Below are positions 1-9,384 of a stretch of 64,000 nucleotides of DNA, in pieces. A model generated the notes under the pieces. The model searched no databases, had not been told where the DNA came from, and saw nothing but the letters and a program-made list of their open reading frames with translations. The stretch lies in contig CAVPIA010000006.1 in assembly GCA_963704875.1 (NCBI GenBank), forward strand, positions 186,001 to 250,000. The letters run 5' to 3'. Positions within the stretch are counted from its first letter, which is position 1. Every line of letters begins with the position of its first letter. The DNA is from CAMYOC01 sp963704875 (GTDB lineage Bacteria; Pseudomonadota; Gammaproteobacteria; Steroidobacterales; XN24). A program made the translations under genes and the position numbers.

Positions 1-698
1 GACCAGGAGCGTTTGGAACAGAGATTGTAAAACTTAGCCTGATCAGCAGGATCATTGAAGGCTGGACTTCAGACGGAGACTTTACTGGGCCTTACGGGAT
101 ACCACTTGATTTAAAGCCCGGCTTAATTGCGGCAGGCGGATTCGGACTTCTTGCGAAGCGGTACGGCGAAGGATTTTTGGAGGACGCACTCCTCCCCGCA
201 ATGCGGCAAGTAGCCGCGGTGGAAATAACGAAGAAAGGTCGGATCAAGCTGCGGTCGAGATCATTCATTGCAGCAAAGTTCAGACCAGAGACCATAGACA
301 GGATGGGCCGGGCCCTTGCAGATTTCGCTGAAACACTTGAGTACAACATCGACCCTGATGTTGGGAAACACACGAGGTTTGAGCGGCGCGTATATACACC
401 AGACGGCATAGACGCCGTCACATTGCTCAAGTTTAGAAAGCTAGTACGAGAATCGGGCCAAAGCTATTTGGAGAAGCTGGATAACTGGCTCGCTGAACAA
501 GACCAGGAAGAAGAGAGACGGATTAAGAATCGACTGCTCGATCCTGACCTGCGAGATGAAGCAAGAATTGCCAAAGTTGGCGTCTGTGTCTTCATGTTTG
601 AACACCATAACGACAATTTCGTAGAGCCGCACATAGAAGAAGATGACTTACCGATTGACGGAGAGCCGGAGAATGAAGCCAAGGAAAGCACGAATTAG
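1..698 (+). CDS. DUF6502-type protein, 5' end cut by window edge
   Basis: The frame is open from the first bases of the window (first whole codon at 3) to the TAG at 696-698, so the gene starts outside; the first internal start-like codon is a TTG at 177. The C-terminal half resembles the product encoded at 2249-3088: both have a segment of the form AL-D-A-T followed by an ERRV motif, and both have a 'W...G.PL' segment upstream. That gene carries a clear helix-turn-helix in its N-terminal part, which is missing here because of the window edge. This copy has an extra acidic tail of about 30 residues (EEDDLPIDGEPENE). Family naming (DUF6502) is from recognition of the pattern; a role as a DNA-binding regulator is inference. 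Its last 26 bases overlap the start of the repeat-protein gene at 673, so the two are probably translated together. Confidence 0.6.
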   Translation, partial: PGAFGTEIVKLSLISRIIEGWTSDGDFTGPYGIPLDLKPGLIAAGGFGLLAKRYGEGFLEDALLPAMRQVAAVEITKKGRIKLRSRSFIAAKFRPETIDRMGRALADFAETLEYNIDPDVGKHTRFERRVYTPDGIDAVTLLKFRKLVRESGQSYLEKLDNWLAEQDQEEERRIKNRLLDPDLRDEARIAKVGVCVFMFEHHNDNFVEPHIEEDDLPIDGEPENEAKESTN

Positions 699-2164
699 TT
701 TGGCCGCAGCCGTAGCAACCGCGCTAACTTGCGGGACAGCGGCGGCTGGCACTGGTGGAATGGATTTCCCCGATGCCCGTAAAGTAGCGACAAGTGTCCA
801 GGCCATCGACGGGTCGGGTCGCAACGCCATCGACGGTTCAGGTCGCAACGCCATCGACGGGTCGGGCCTCAGCGCCATTGACGGCTCCGGCCTCAATGCC
901 ATCGACGGTTCAGGTCGCAACGCCATTGACGGCTCCGGCCTCAACGCCATTGACGGCTCCGGCCTCAACGCGATCGACGGGTCGGGTCGCAACGCCATCG
1001 ACGGCTCCGGCCTCCAGGCCATTGACGGCTCCGGCCTCAACGCGATCGACGGGTCAGGTCGCAACGCCATCGACGGGTCGGGTCGCAACGCGATCGACGG
1101 GTCGGGTCGCAACGCCATCGACGGTTCAGGTCGCAACGCCATCGACGGCTCCGGCCTCAACGCCATCGACGGGTCGGGTCGCAACGCCATCGACGGTTCA
1201 GGTCTCAACGCCATCGACGGTTCCGGCCTCAACGCCATCGACGGTTCAGGTCGCAACGCCATCGACGGTTCAGGTCGCAACGCCATCGACGGTTCAGGTC
1301 GCAACGCCATCGACGGTTCAGGTCGCAACGCCATCGACGGTTCAGGTCGCAACGCCATCGACGGCTCAGGTCGCAACGCCATCGACGGTTCAGGCCTCCA
1401 GGCCATTGACGGCTCAGGCCTCAATGCCATCGACGGTTCAGGTCGCAACGCCATCGACGGCTCAGGTCGCAACGCCATCGACGGTTCAGGTCGCAACGCC
1501 ATCGACGGATCGGGTCGCAACGCCATCGACGGTTCAGGCCTCAAGGCCATCGACGGGTCGGGTCGCAACGCCATCGACGGTTCGGGCCTCCAGGCCATCG
1601 ACGGCTCCGGCCTCAATGCCATCGACGGTTCAGGCCTCCAGGCCATCGACGGTTCGGGTCGCAACGCCATCGACGGCTCGGGTCGGCAACGCCATCGACG
1701 GTTCAGGCCTCCAGGCCATTGACGGCTCAGGCCTTGCTTCGAGGTCAGTTGGTGCGTTCGCGGAACTGGTGATTGGGCCGGTGGAGCGGATCAGTGACAG
1801 CGGATCAGTGGTAACGATCTTAGGCCAGGATGTGCACGTGCTCGACAACACGAGTTTCTCCGACAAAGTTGGCTCATCGTTGACCGTCGGTGACTACGTA
1901 GCTGTTTCGGGTGTCGCGTATGAAGAGGGCATATTTGCGTCAACTATTACCATTCAGACTGATCGGTATGTTTCGGGCTCCTCACCAGTTCGAGTATCGG
2001 GCTTGATTAGCGAGGTTAACTCGGAGATTGGACAGGTCCGAATTGGAGAGATCTGGATTGACATATCGGCGAGCAAGGTCAACACCGCTAAGCTGTCCGT
2101 AGGCCAGTATCTCGAGCTTGAAGGGATACAGCCATTGGCAGAAGGCCGGGTCCTTGCCGATTAG
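673..2164 (+). CDS. Secreted IDGSG-repeat protein with C-terminal DUF5666-like domain, frame broken at repeat 37
   Basis: Start ATG at 673 is preceded by GGAGAG at 660-665 with good spacing. Residues 1-25 form a signal peptide (KPRKAR, then a hydrophobic AAAVATAL stretch, cleavage likely after AAA). From 802 follow 39 copies of an 8-residue unit AIDGSG plus RN, LN, LQ, LK or LS. In unit 37 (1666-1690) one extra G moves the reading frame; unshifted translation stops at 1722 after RQRHRRF. In the +1 frame the repeats resume at 1691 and run into about 140 residues ending at the TAG at 2162-2164. That part has two beta-rich, OB-like modules, each ending in a phrase of the type 'L.VG.Y..V.G', as in DUF5666 proteins. 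Signal peptide and domain are in different frames, so the intact protein needs a frameshift, a sequence correction or a population variant. Function unknown. It sits between two DUF6502-type genes. Confidence 0.7.
802..1738 (+). repeat. Coding tandem repeat, 39 units of 24 bp
   Basis: The unit is about GCCATCGACGG(T/C)TC(A/C)GG followed by TCGCAAC (R type) or CCTCAAC/CCTCCAG (L type). All units are exactly 24 bases except unit 37 at 1666-1690, which is 25. Runs of near-identical R-type units (for example 1234-1377, units 19-24) suggest recent expansion by slippage or unequal exchange. Because 24 is a multiple of three and the unit lacks stops, one other forward frame and one reverse frame also stay open across the array, producing long shadow ORFs. 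Confidence 0.97.
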
Positions 2165-2183
2165 GTTTTGGACGTGTGCGTAG

Positions 2184-2216
2184 AAAAAATGGCGCCCGCC
2201 TGGGCGCCATTTTTTT
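2184..2216. terminator. Bidirectional intrinsic terminator
   Basis: A perfect 8-bp stem TGGCGCCC (2190-2197) / GGGCGCCA (2202-2209), loop GCCT, with six or more A on the left and T on the right, lies between the convergent repeat-protein gene (ends 2164) and the DUF6502-type gene (ends 2249). It can serve both. Confidence 0.9.
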
Positions 2217-2248
2217 GAGCCGAGCATTGTTCCGCCTAGCTGCAAATC

Positions 2249-3088
2249 CTATTCGCGGAAGACATAGATACCTATTCCCACCCTTTGGGAATCTCCGTCC
2301 TTTTGTCCCTCAAGATCCATGGCTTGATCATTAAGTTTCTTCAATAAGTCTGCGGCGTCTTCGCTAGCAGCTTTGACAAATTGGTTTGCGTGCGACTTGC
2401 TACCTACTTGCGCAACGACTCTTCTCTCCAACAGCGGCACCCTGTCTTTGCTGCCATACAAATTGTTGTTGATTGTCTGGGCCAAATCGCAGAGCGCTGA
2501 TCCAGCGAATTCCACAGCCTGAGGATTAGCTGCTTCGGGTATGAAAACATCTTGAATTGCAGCCAGTTTACCGTCATCCGTTTCAACAACCGATCCCGCA
2601 CGTACCAATTCTTTTGCCATTGCCCCTGGAGGAATATCTCCGCCGACGTCTTTCACTAGAGATGCAAATGACGGCTTCGGCCCATCGTGGTCAATAACAA
2701 GCGGTTCTCCATTGGCATCTGAATACTCCGGATCATGGAACCATCTGGCCAAAATCAGTTCCGGCCTCCCTTTAGGGATTTCTCCATCTACAGCCACTGT
2801 AGACTCCAAATTCTTTCGAATCCTGCTTACTTCCTTGCGAGTGAGTCCGGTCAAAACTGCTATTCGAGATACATTGGTCGGCCGCCCACGTATTCCGTAG
2901 TCAGCGCTAGAAACTTCAACAAACGCTTCCTTTGAAATTTCCGAGAACTCGCGGAATCCGACTCCATTCCTGATTAGATATCTAGCAATAGGACGCATGA
3001 ACTTCGCGCATGCTCTGATAGCGCATCCTCTAAGTGGAGAAGAAGGGTGCATTTTGCTCATTGGCGCTCCCGAGCTCGATATATCCAT
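2249..3088 (-). CDS. DUF6502-type putative DNA-binding protein
   Basis: The product is 279 residues from ATG at 3088. The Shine-Dalgarno AGGAG overlaps the ligA stop codon (TAG at 3102-3100) and lies 8 bases from this ATG, which is why it is preferred over the GTG at 3097. Around residues 60-90 a segment with VSRIAVLTGLTRKEVSRIRK reads as a helix-turn-helix. The C-terminal part matches the gene at 1-698 (AL-D-A-T and LERRV motifs). Both resemble the DUF6502 family, which has no established function; a transcription-regulator role is inference from the helix-turn-helix. It is the last gene of the smc-zipA-ligA run and converges on the IDGSG-repeat gene. Confidence 0.7.
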   Translation of the reverse strand: MDISSSGAPMSKMHPSSPLRGCAIRACAKFMRPIARYLIRNGVGFREFSEISKEAFVEVSSADYGIRGRPTNVSRIAVLTGLTRKEVSRIRKNLESTVAVDGEIPKGRPELILARWFHDPEYSDANGEPLVIDHDGPKPSFASLVKDVGGDIPPGAMAKELVRAGSVVETDDGKLAAIQDVFIPEAANPQAVEFAGSALCDLAQTINNNLYGSKDRVPLLERRVVAQVGSKSHANQFVKAASEDAADLLKKLNDQAMDLEGQKDGDSQRVGIGIYVFRE

Positions 3089-3099
3089 GGAAGACACTC

Positions 3100-5133
3100 C
3101 TACTGATGCCCTAACTTTGTCATTAGTTCACCTGTAGAAAGAACCTTAACCCCAAGTTCTTTCGCCTTATCAAGTTTCGATCCGGGATCCTTCCCGCAGA
3201 GAAGATAGTCTGTCTTGCTCGAAACACTCGAAGTGATTTTGCCACCAAGGGATTCGATTCTCTGCCTGGCCTCATCACGGGTCATTCCTTCCAGCGATCC
3301 CGTGATGACAAATACCTTACCGGAAAGTGGCCCGTCCTTGCCAACATCCGGAAGCGTGTCTGGCCATTCCACCCCTTGCTGGAGCAGAGCCTGAATCACT
3401 TCCCGATTATGCGGTTGCCGAAAGAATGTCTCCACGTTGAGCGCCACGACTGGGCCAACATCTGGCACGGTCTGCAGTTCATCAACGGTTGCTCCCATGA
3501 GCGGCTCCAGGCTGCCGAAATGCCGCGCCAATGACGCCGCGGTCACTTCACCAACCTCGCGTATGCCCAGGGCAAACAGAAACCTCGACAGGCTCGTATG
3601 CTTGCTGTCATTCAGCGCGCTGGCAAGATTTCTCGCCGACTTCTCGCCCATCCGCTCAAGTTCAACCAGTCGTTCCTCGTCCAGCCGGTACAAATCAGCC
3701 GGCGTCTGCACCAGATCGGCATCCACCAACTGATCAATCAACTTTGCGCCGAGACCCTCGATATCCATTGCCTTGCGTGATGCGAAGTGCTTCAGCGACT
3801 CCTTTCTTTGCGCCTGGCAATACAAGCCGCCAGAGCAGCGCGCAACCGATTCCCCTTCCGGACGCAATACTTCTGAACCGCAAACCGGGCAGGTCTCCGG
3901 CAGGTCGACTGGCTGGGCGCCTGGTGGCCGCTGGTCGAGGACGACGCCGACAATTTCAGGGATCACATCGCCGGCCCGACGGACAATAACGGTGTCGCCA
4001 GGTCGTACATCTTTGCGCTGCATTTCATCCATGTTGTGCAGCGTTGCGTTGCTGACGGTAACGCCACCCACGAAGACCGGTTCGAGGCGGGCAACCGGCG
4101 TAAGGGCTCCGGTCCTCCCAACCTGAAACGCGATATCGCGCAGCAGGGTCGTCTGCTCCTGCGCCGGGAACTTGCTGGCGACAGCCCATCGTGGGGCCCT
4201 GGAAACGAACCCTAGGGACTGTTGGTGATCCAGCCGGTCGACCTTGAACACGACACCGTCGATTTCGAACGGGAGATCGTCTCGCCGGGCGCCAATGCGT
4301 TTATAGTACGCATGGCAACCTGTCGCGCCCTCGACGACCTCGTTGAGAGGACAAATGCGAAGACCCAGTGAGCGCAACCATGTCAGCAGGCTGCTCTGGC
4401 GCTCGGGTCTTGTGCCTCCCTCCATGCCCCCTATTCCATAGGCAAAAAAGGCCAACGGTCGCTCCGCGGTCACCCGAGGGTCAAGTTGGCGCAGACTGCC
4501 AGCTGCCGCATTGCGGGGATTGGCGAATGTCTTGCTTTCGCTTTCACGCGCCTTCCGATTGAGGCGATCGAACCCCTCTCTCGGCATATAGATTTCACCG
4601 CGGACCTCAAGCACGTCAGGATAATCGCTGCCCTGAAGACGCAACGGAATGGTGCTTATCGTCCGGACGTTATGCGTGATGTCTTCCCCGACGGACCCGT
4701 CGCCGCGGGTGGCACCACGGATGAGCTGACCATCTTCATAGACCAGGCTAACCGCGGCGCCATCGAGTTTGGGTTCGGCCGCATAACTGATCTCATCATC
4801 AAGCTCGAGGCGTTCCCGCACACGGCGATCAAAGTTCTCCAGCTCCTCTTCGCTGAAGGCGTTGTCCAGAGACAACATCGGCTCCAGGTGCCGGATCTCC
4901 GCAAATCCCGCGGCGGGAGCATGGCCAACGCGCTGGGTTGGCGATACCGGGGTTATCAGTTCGGGGTGGGCTGTTTCGATCTCCTGCAGCTCGCGCAGCA
5001 GCCGGTCATAGTCAGCGTCCGGGATTTCAGGTTCGTCCAGAACGTAGTACCGGTGATTATGATGATCGATCAGGCGGCGCAGCTCGGCCGCTCGTTGCGC
5101 CGGCGCCGTGCCATCGGCCCCGGACCTGCTCAC
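3100..5133 (-). CDS. ligA: NAD-dependent DNA ligase LigA
   Basis: LigA seals nicks in DNA using NAD+, mainly in Okazaki fragment joining and repair. The 677-residue length is normal. Visible are the N-terminal Ia segment (HHNHRYYVLDEPEIPDADYD), the adenylated lysine K122 in EPKLDGAA, the NRNAAAGSLRQLD-like region, a zinc finger starting CPVCGSEV, helix-hairpin-helix repeats and a C-terminal BRCT domain (GKVFVITGSLEGMTRDEA). The start is GTG at 5133, overlapping the zipA stop as GTGA, so translation is likely coupled. This gene order, zipA then ligA, is typical of gammaproteobacteria. Confidence 0.98.
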   Translation of the reverse strand: MSRSGADGTAPAQRAAELRRLIDHHNHRYYVLDEPEIPDADYDRLLRELQEIETAHPELITPVSPTQRVGHAPAAGFAEIRHLEPMLSLDNAFSEEELENFDRRVRERLELDDEISYAAEPKLDGAAVSLVYEDGQLIRGATRGDGSVGEDITHNVRTISTIPLRLQGSDYPDVLEVRGEIYMPREGFDRLNRKARESESKTFANPRNAAAGSLRQLDPRVTAERPLAFFAYGIGGMEGGTRPERQSSLLTWLRSLGLRICPLNEVVEGATGCHAYYKRIGARRDDLPFEIDGVVFKVDRLDHQQSLGFVSRAPRWAVASKFPAQEQTTLLRDIAFQVGRTGALTPVARLEPVFVGGVTVSNATLHNMDEMQRKDVRPGDTVIVRRAGDVIPEIVGVVLDQRPPGAQPVDLPETCPVCGSEVLRPEGESVARCSGGLYCQAQRKESLKHFASRKAMDIEGLGAKLIDQLVDADLVQTPADLYRLDEERLVELERMGEKSARNLASALNDSKHTSLSRFLFALGIREVGEVTAASLARHFGSLEPLMGATVDELQTVPDVGPVVALNVETFFRQPHNREVIQALLQQGVEWPDTLPDVGKDGPLSGKVFVITGSLEGMTRDEARQRIESLGGKITSSVSSKTDYLLCGKDPGSKLDKAKELGVKVLSTGELMTKLGHQ

Positions 5134-5861
5134 CTGAACGGCCCCGTTCCTTCGCTCAATCGGGATTGGCGCAAGTGCTCCACGATCTCTTCTTTCATGT
5201 GGGTCGCGCGTTGATTGGTCAGGGTGCTGCCGGTCTCATCGAGCACTTCACCACCGAGCAGTCCGGCCAGCCGTCGGGCGCTGGCGATCATGTGCGCGAG
5301 CGCCTCAACACTGCCCTGCGGGCGAACCAACATGAAGGCACTTAGCCCGCGGGTAGCAAACCCCTCCATCTCGTCGACTGGAAAGCTCCCCGGCTCCAGC
5401 ATGCTAACCACTGTGAACAGGCTTTTCCCTGTCTCGTCCAGATGATGAAACGCGCCGTAGTCACCGTAAACCAGATTCTCTGAAGCAAACGCCTCGAGCA
5501 ATTCTGTTCCACCGAAATCAGCGCCGGTTGAAGACCGGATGTGCAGTGCCAGAATCTTCTGTTGTGCAGGGTCCTGTTGCTCAGCGGGATTGCCGGCATC
5601 TTCGTACTCTGAATCTACCTCGAACTCCAGCTGCTCCTCGAATGTACCCGGGGGTTCTGGCTCAGCGAGTATCGCCGCGGACGCGCCTTCGGACGCTCCA
5701 CTTTCCCAGGGCAACTCTCCATCGAGACGCGGCTCGACTCGCGAGTCTGGCAAGCCTGATAGCGTCTCTTTGCGCGAGGTCTTGCGACGTCTGTCCCACA
5801 CGTAGATGCCCGCCAGAACGACGAGACCAAGCAACAGCAGAATCCAGCGCAACTCCGGCAT
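5130..5861 (-). CDS. zipA: Cell division protein ZipA
   Basis: ZipA tethers FtsZ to the inner membrane at the division site. The 243-residue protein starts with a membrane anchor (residues 5-22, WILLLLGLVVLAGIYV), a basic stretch RRRK, an acidic and proline-containing linker of about 80 residues, then the FtsZ-binding domain from about residue 100 (ILALHIRSSTGADFGGTELLEAF ... LFTVVSMLEPGSFP). The linker is shorter than in E. coli, where the protein is about 330 residues. It lies 16 bases after smc and overlaps ligA by 4 bases. Confidence 0.93.
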   Translation of the reverse strand: MPELRWILLLLGLVVLAGIYVWDRRRKTSRKETLSGLPDSRVEPRLDGELPWESGASEGASAAILAEPEPPGTFEEQLEFEVDSEYEDAGNPAEQQDPAQQKILALHIRSSTGADFGGTELLEAFASENLVYGDYGAFHHLDETGKSLFTVVSMLEPGSFPVDEMEGFATRGLSAFMLVRPQGSVEALAHMIASARRLAGLLGGEVLDETGSTLTNQRATHMKEEIVEHLRQSRLSEGTGPFR

Positions 5862-5877
5862 GTTAGTTCAATCGCAT

Positions 5878-8800
5878 CTACATCGCGGCCATCTGAACGG
5901 CTTCATCCAGGTCGACCGCGACCAGCCTGGAAACGCCCGGTTCGTGCATCGTCACACCAGCGAGCTGATGAGTCATCTCCATGGTCATTTTATTGTGCGT
6001 AATCACAATGAATTGCACGCGCTCGGCCATCTCTTTCACGATTTCGCAGAAGCGGCCGACGTTTGCATCATCCAGCGGCGCATCCACCTCGTCCAGCATA
6101 CAAAATGGTGCCGGATTGAGATTAAAAATGGAGAACACCAGCGCGACCGCCGTCAATGCCTTCTCCCCGCCTGAAAGCAGGTGGATGCTGCTAATCCGCT
6201 TGCCCGGCGGTCTGGCCATCACGGTCACACCGGCATCCAGCATGTCATCGCCACTGAGCTCCAGGTATCCATGCCCACCACCGAACAAGCGGGGGAAGAA
6301 CTGCTTGAGGCCGTCGTTGACCTTGTCAAAGGTTTCCTTGAAGCGGGTGCGAGTCTCCTTGTCGATGCGCCGGATAGCATTTTCAAGAGTGGTCAAGGCA
6401 TCAGTCAGGTCCTGGTTTTGAGCATCCAGGTACGCCTTGCGTTCTTCCTGCTCCTTGAGTTCATCGATGGAAGCGAGGTTGATCGGGCCCAGCCGCTCAA
6501 TGCGCGAAGTGAGCTTGGTCAGAGTCTCTTCGCAAACAGGAATCGACGCATCGTCCGCGATGGCCTCACGCAATGGTGCGAGCTCGAATCCGGTCGCCTT
6601 GAATTGCTCCGCTATGGTTTCGCGCCGGACGCTGGTTTCACGCGTGGACAGACGCAGTTCCTCCAGCGTCACGCGTACCTCTTCCGCCTGGCGATCACGT
6701 AGCTGGCGATGTTCCTGCAACTGCCGCAGCTGCGCTTCGGCGCCATGCACCGCATCACGCGCTTCGCTGAGGGCAGACTCAACTGCGATCCGATGCTCCA
6801 GGAATTCTGCCAGTTTTCCTTGTTGTTGTTGCACCGGGGCCTCGCCCGATGCGAGCTGAGAACGCAGTTCATCGCGCCGCTGTTTGTGCTGCGCTATCTG
6901 GGCACGCAGCCGCTCCAGCGCGACTTCCGCCGACTCTCTGCTGGATCGTCGCGATTCAACCTTGATGGCGATTTCATGTGCCGCGGCGCGTTCCGCCTGC
7001 GCCCGTTCGCGCGCCTGATCAAGCACTGCGCGCAGTTGTTCGCGCTGCGATTCGAGTTCGCCCCGTTGCGCTTCAAATACCGACATCTGACCGATTGACG
7101 CTTCCAGCTGTGCCCGGGAACTGCGCAGACTCCCCTCGGCTTCCTGGAACTGCGTGGTCACCTCGCCATCCTCAGCCTTGAACTGATCCAGCTGCGTGCG
7201 GGCCTGCTCCAGACGCTGGCGGGCAGAGCCGAGCTGTCCGCGAAGATCGCCATGCAGCCTATGCGCCTGATTGATTTCTCCCTGCAGATTGTCTCGATCC
7301 TGCTCGAGGGCGCGCAAGCGGATCTTGATCTGCTCATGAGCGGCCTCACCGGCCTCCGCGTCGGCCAGCAACTGCTCCGTCACCTGCCGCTGCTTGCGAA
7401 TTTCCTGTTCCCGGCGCAGGACACCGCTTTCATTCTCTTCCGGCCGATTGATCCGCAGCCAGCCGGCACCCATCCATATGCCATCCTGGGTCACGACGGA
7501 TTCGCCGGGGCCGAGCAGGCGGCGTACGGCGAGCGCGCGCGGCAGATCTTCAACCGCACGAACGCCGGACAACAGATGCGCCAGCGCGGGCGGCCCCTTG
7601 ACTCGCTTCGCCAACAGATCGGTATGGGGCGCGCTGCCGTGCTCGCCGAGATCCGCATCGAGAAAACTCACCGCGCCGTGAGTCAGGTCGTTGAGCGCCC
7701 CGGCTATAACATCCAGCCCGTCAACGCAGACTGCTTCCAGATAGGATCCGAGCACTGTTTCTACTGCCCGTTCCCAGCCAGTATCTACCGTGAGTTTCTC
7801 CGCCAGCCGCGGTCTGTCCTGCAAGCCTCGACCTTCCAGCCAGTCCGCCACCGAACCGCCGCGCCGGCCAAGTGCCGCTTCCTGCAAGGCCTCCAACGAC
7901 GCCAATTCACCCCGCGCCTGCTGCAGGTTGCCGCGGGTCGTATGCAGTGCCGAAGCCGCTGCCTCATCCTGCTCGCGCAATCGTTCAATTTCGCTGCGAA
8001 CGACGCCCATGCGCGCGTCCAGCTCCGCAGCCGTCTCACCTGCCAGGCTGGCCTCGCGATCGAAGCGTTCGATCTCGTCGCCCTCGAGCTGCCCGGTCAG
8101 CCGCGAGATCTCCGCGGCAGTGCGCTCCCGACGATCCACCAGGCGCCGCATCTGGGTTTCGATCTGTTCAATTCGCGCGCGCTCGACATCCGCCGCGCGA
8201 TTGGCGGTGCCAGCTTCCTGGTTAAAGGCCTCCCAGCGCTGCTGCCAGCTCTGCATGCCCTGCTCGGCTGAACTCAACGCCTCCATTGAGGAAATCTCCG
8301 CGGCCCGGGCGGCCTCCAGCCCCGGCCCCAATTCCTCCAGTGACTTGTCGAGGTGCTGAATCTGGCCTTCATCGCGGTCGATGGTCTGACTGAGCTCCGA
8401 CAATGCACGCTCGGCTTGTTCCAGGTCGCTTTGCTGGCGTTGGCGCAGCTCGCGCGCATGCTGGATCGCCTGCTCCAGACGCGCGATCTCTGCGCCGATC
8501 TTGTAGAAGCGGCCCTGAACTTCATTCAAGGCCTCTGAGCGAGCGGAATGCTGCTCACGGGTCTTTTCAATCTCCGCCTCGGTCTCGCGAAGCCTGGCAA
8601 TCGCTGCCTGCAACGCGGTCTCACGTTCGCCCAGCACGTTCTTCTGCCGGGATTCCTCGGCTTCCAGGTCCGCCAACCTCAGCGCCAGCAGCTCCGCTTC
8701 CAGCAGTCGTTGCCGCTGTTTGAGCTCCTTGAAACGCTCCGCGGTGCGCGCCTGGCGCTGCAAATGCTTGATTTGCTTGTCGACCTCTTCCCTAAGATCA

Positions 8801-9384
8801 TCCAGGCGGCTGAGGTTGTCCCGGGTGTGCCGGATACGGTTCTCGGTCTCGCGACGGCGATCCTTGTATTTGGAGATCCCGGCGGCTTCTTCAAGATAGA
8901 CCCGCATCTCCTCAGGTTTTGCCTCGATAAGGCGCGAAATCATGCCTTGCTCGATGATGGCGTAGCTGCGCGGTCCGAGGCCGGTACCAAGGAACAAGCT
9001 GGTGATGTCCTTGCGACGACAGCGGGTATTGTTGAGGAAATAATTCGACGTGCCATCGCGGGCTACAACCCGGCGGATCGAAATCTCAGCATAGCCGGCA
9101 TACTGCCCACCGACATCACCAGCGGAATTATCAAATATCAGCTCGATCGCTGCGGTGCCCACCGGCTTGCGCGCGCTGGAACCATTGAAAATTACGTCGG
9201 CCATTGAATCGCCGCGCAGGTACTTTGCCGAGGTCTCTCCCAGCACCCAGCGGACGGCATCAATGACATTCGACTTGCCGCAGCCGTTGGGACCCACTAT
9301 CCCCATCAGGTTGCTGGGGAAATGGATGGTGGTGGGATCCACAAAGGACTTGAATCCCGCCAGCTTGATCTTACTAAGACGCAT
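5878..9384 (-). CDS. smc: Chromosome segregation protein SMC
   Basis: The 1168-residue protein is a full-length SMC ATPase, which with ScpA and ScpB compacts and separates chromosomes. Walker A GPNGCGKSN is at residues 31-39. Two long coiled coils rich in E, R, Q and A surround a hinge at about 500-650. The C-terminal ATPase half has the signature LLSGGEKALTAVAL and Walker B CMLDEVDAPLDDANV. Presence of SMC rather than MukB argues against an enteric host. The gene heads the smc-zipA-ligA-DUF6502 run and is divergent from queF across about 100 bases. Confidence 0.98.
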   Translation of the reverse strand: MRLSKIKLAGFKSFVDPTTIHFPSNLMGIVGPNGCGKSNVIDAVRWVLGETSAKYLRGDSMADVIFNGSSARKPVGTAAIELIFDNSAGDVGGQYAGYAEISIRRVVARDGTSNYFLNNTRCRRKDITSLFLGTGLGPRSYAIIEQGMISRLIEAKPEEMRVYLEEAAGISKYKDRRRETENRIRHTRDNLSRLDDLREEVDKQIKHLQRQARTAERFKELKQRQRLLEAELLALRLADLEAEESRQKNVLGERETALQAAIARLRETEAEIEKTREQHSARSEALNEVQGRFYKIGAEIARLEQAIQHARELRQRQQSDLEQAERALSELSQTIDRDEGQIQHLDKSLEELGPGLEAARAAEISSMEALSSAEQGMQSWQQRWEAFNQEAGTANRAADVERARIEQIETQMRRLVDRRERTAAEISRLTGQLEGDEIERFDREASLAGETAAELDARMGVVRSEIERLREQDEAAASALHTTRGNLQQARGELASLEALQEAALGRRGGSVADWLEGRGLQDRPRLAEKLTVDTGWERAVETVLGSYLEAVCVDGLDVIAGALNDLTHGAVSFLDADLGEHGSAPHTDLLAKRVKGPPALAHLLSGVRAVEDLPRALAVRRLLGPGESVVTQDGIWMGAGWLRINRPEENESGVLRREQEIRKQRQVTEQLLADAEAGEAAHEQIKIRLRALEQDRDNLQGEINQAHRLHGDLRGQLGSARQRLEQARTQLDQFKAEDGEVTTQFQEAEGSLRSSRAQLEASIGQMSVFEAQRGELESQREQLRAVLDQARERAQAERAAAHEIAIKVESRRSSRESAEVALERLRAQIAQHKQRRDELRSQLASGEAPVQQQQGKLAEFLEHRIAVESALSEARDAVHGAEAQLRQLQEHRQLRDRQAEEVRVTLEELRLSTRETSVRRETIAEQFKATGFELAPLREAIADDASIPVCEETLTKLTSRIERLGPINLASIDELKEQEERKAYLDAQNQDLTDALTTLENAIRRIDKETRTRFKETFDKVNDGLKQFFPRLFGGGHGYLELSGDDMLDAGVTVMARPPGKRISSIHLLSGGEKALTAVALVFSIFNLNPAPFCMLDEVDAPLDDANVGRFCEIVKEMAERVQFIVITHNKMTMEMTHQLAGVTMHEPGVSRLVAVDLDEAVQMAAM

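Noticed and set aside
648..1670. Long reverse-strand gene (MALRPEPS repeats)
   Set aside because: It is a shadow of the 24-bp period, has no start signal or domain, and runs opposite to a gene with a signal peptide.
802..1738. CRISPR array
   Set aside because: Units are tandem 24-mers with no spacers and encode a regular peptide; there are no cas genes.
7252..8271. 339-codon gene on the plus strand inside smc
   Set aside because: Antisense to the well-conserved smc coiled coil; the composition is a GC-rich shadow.
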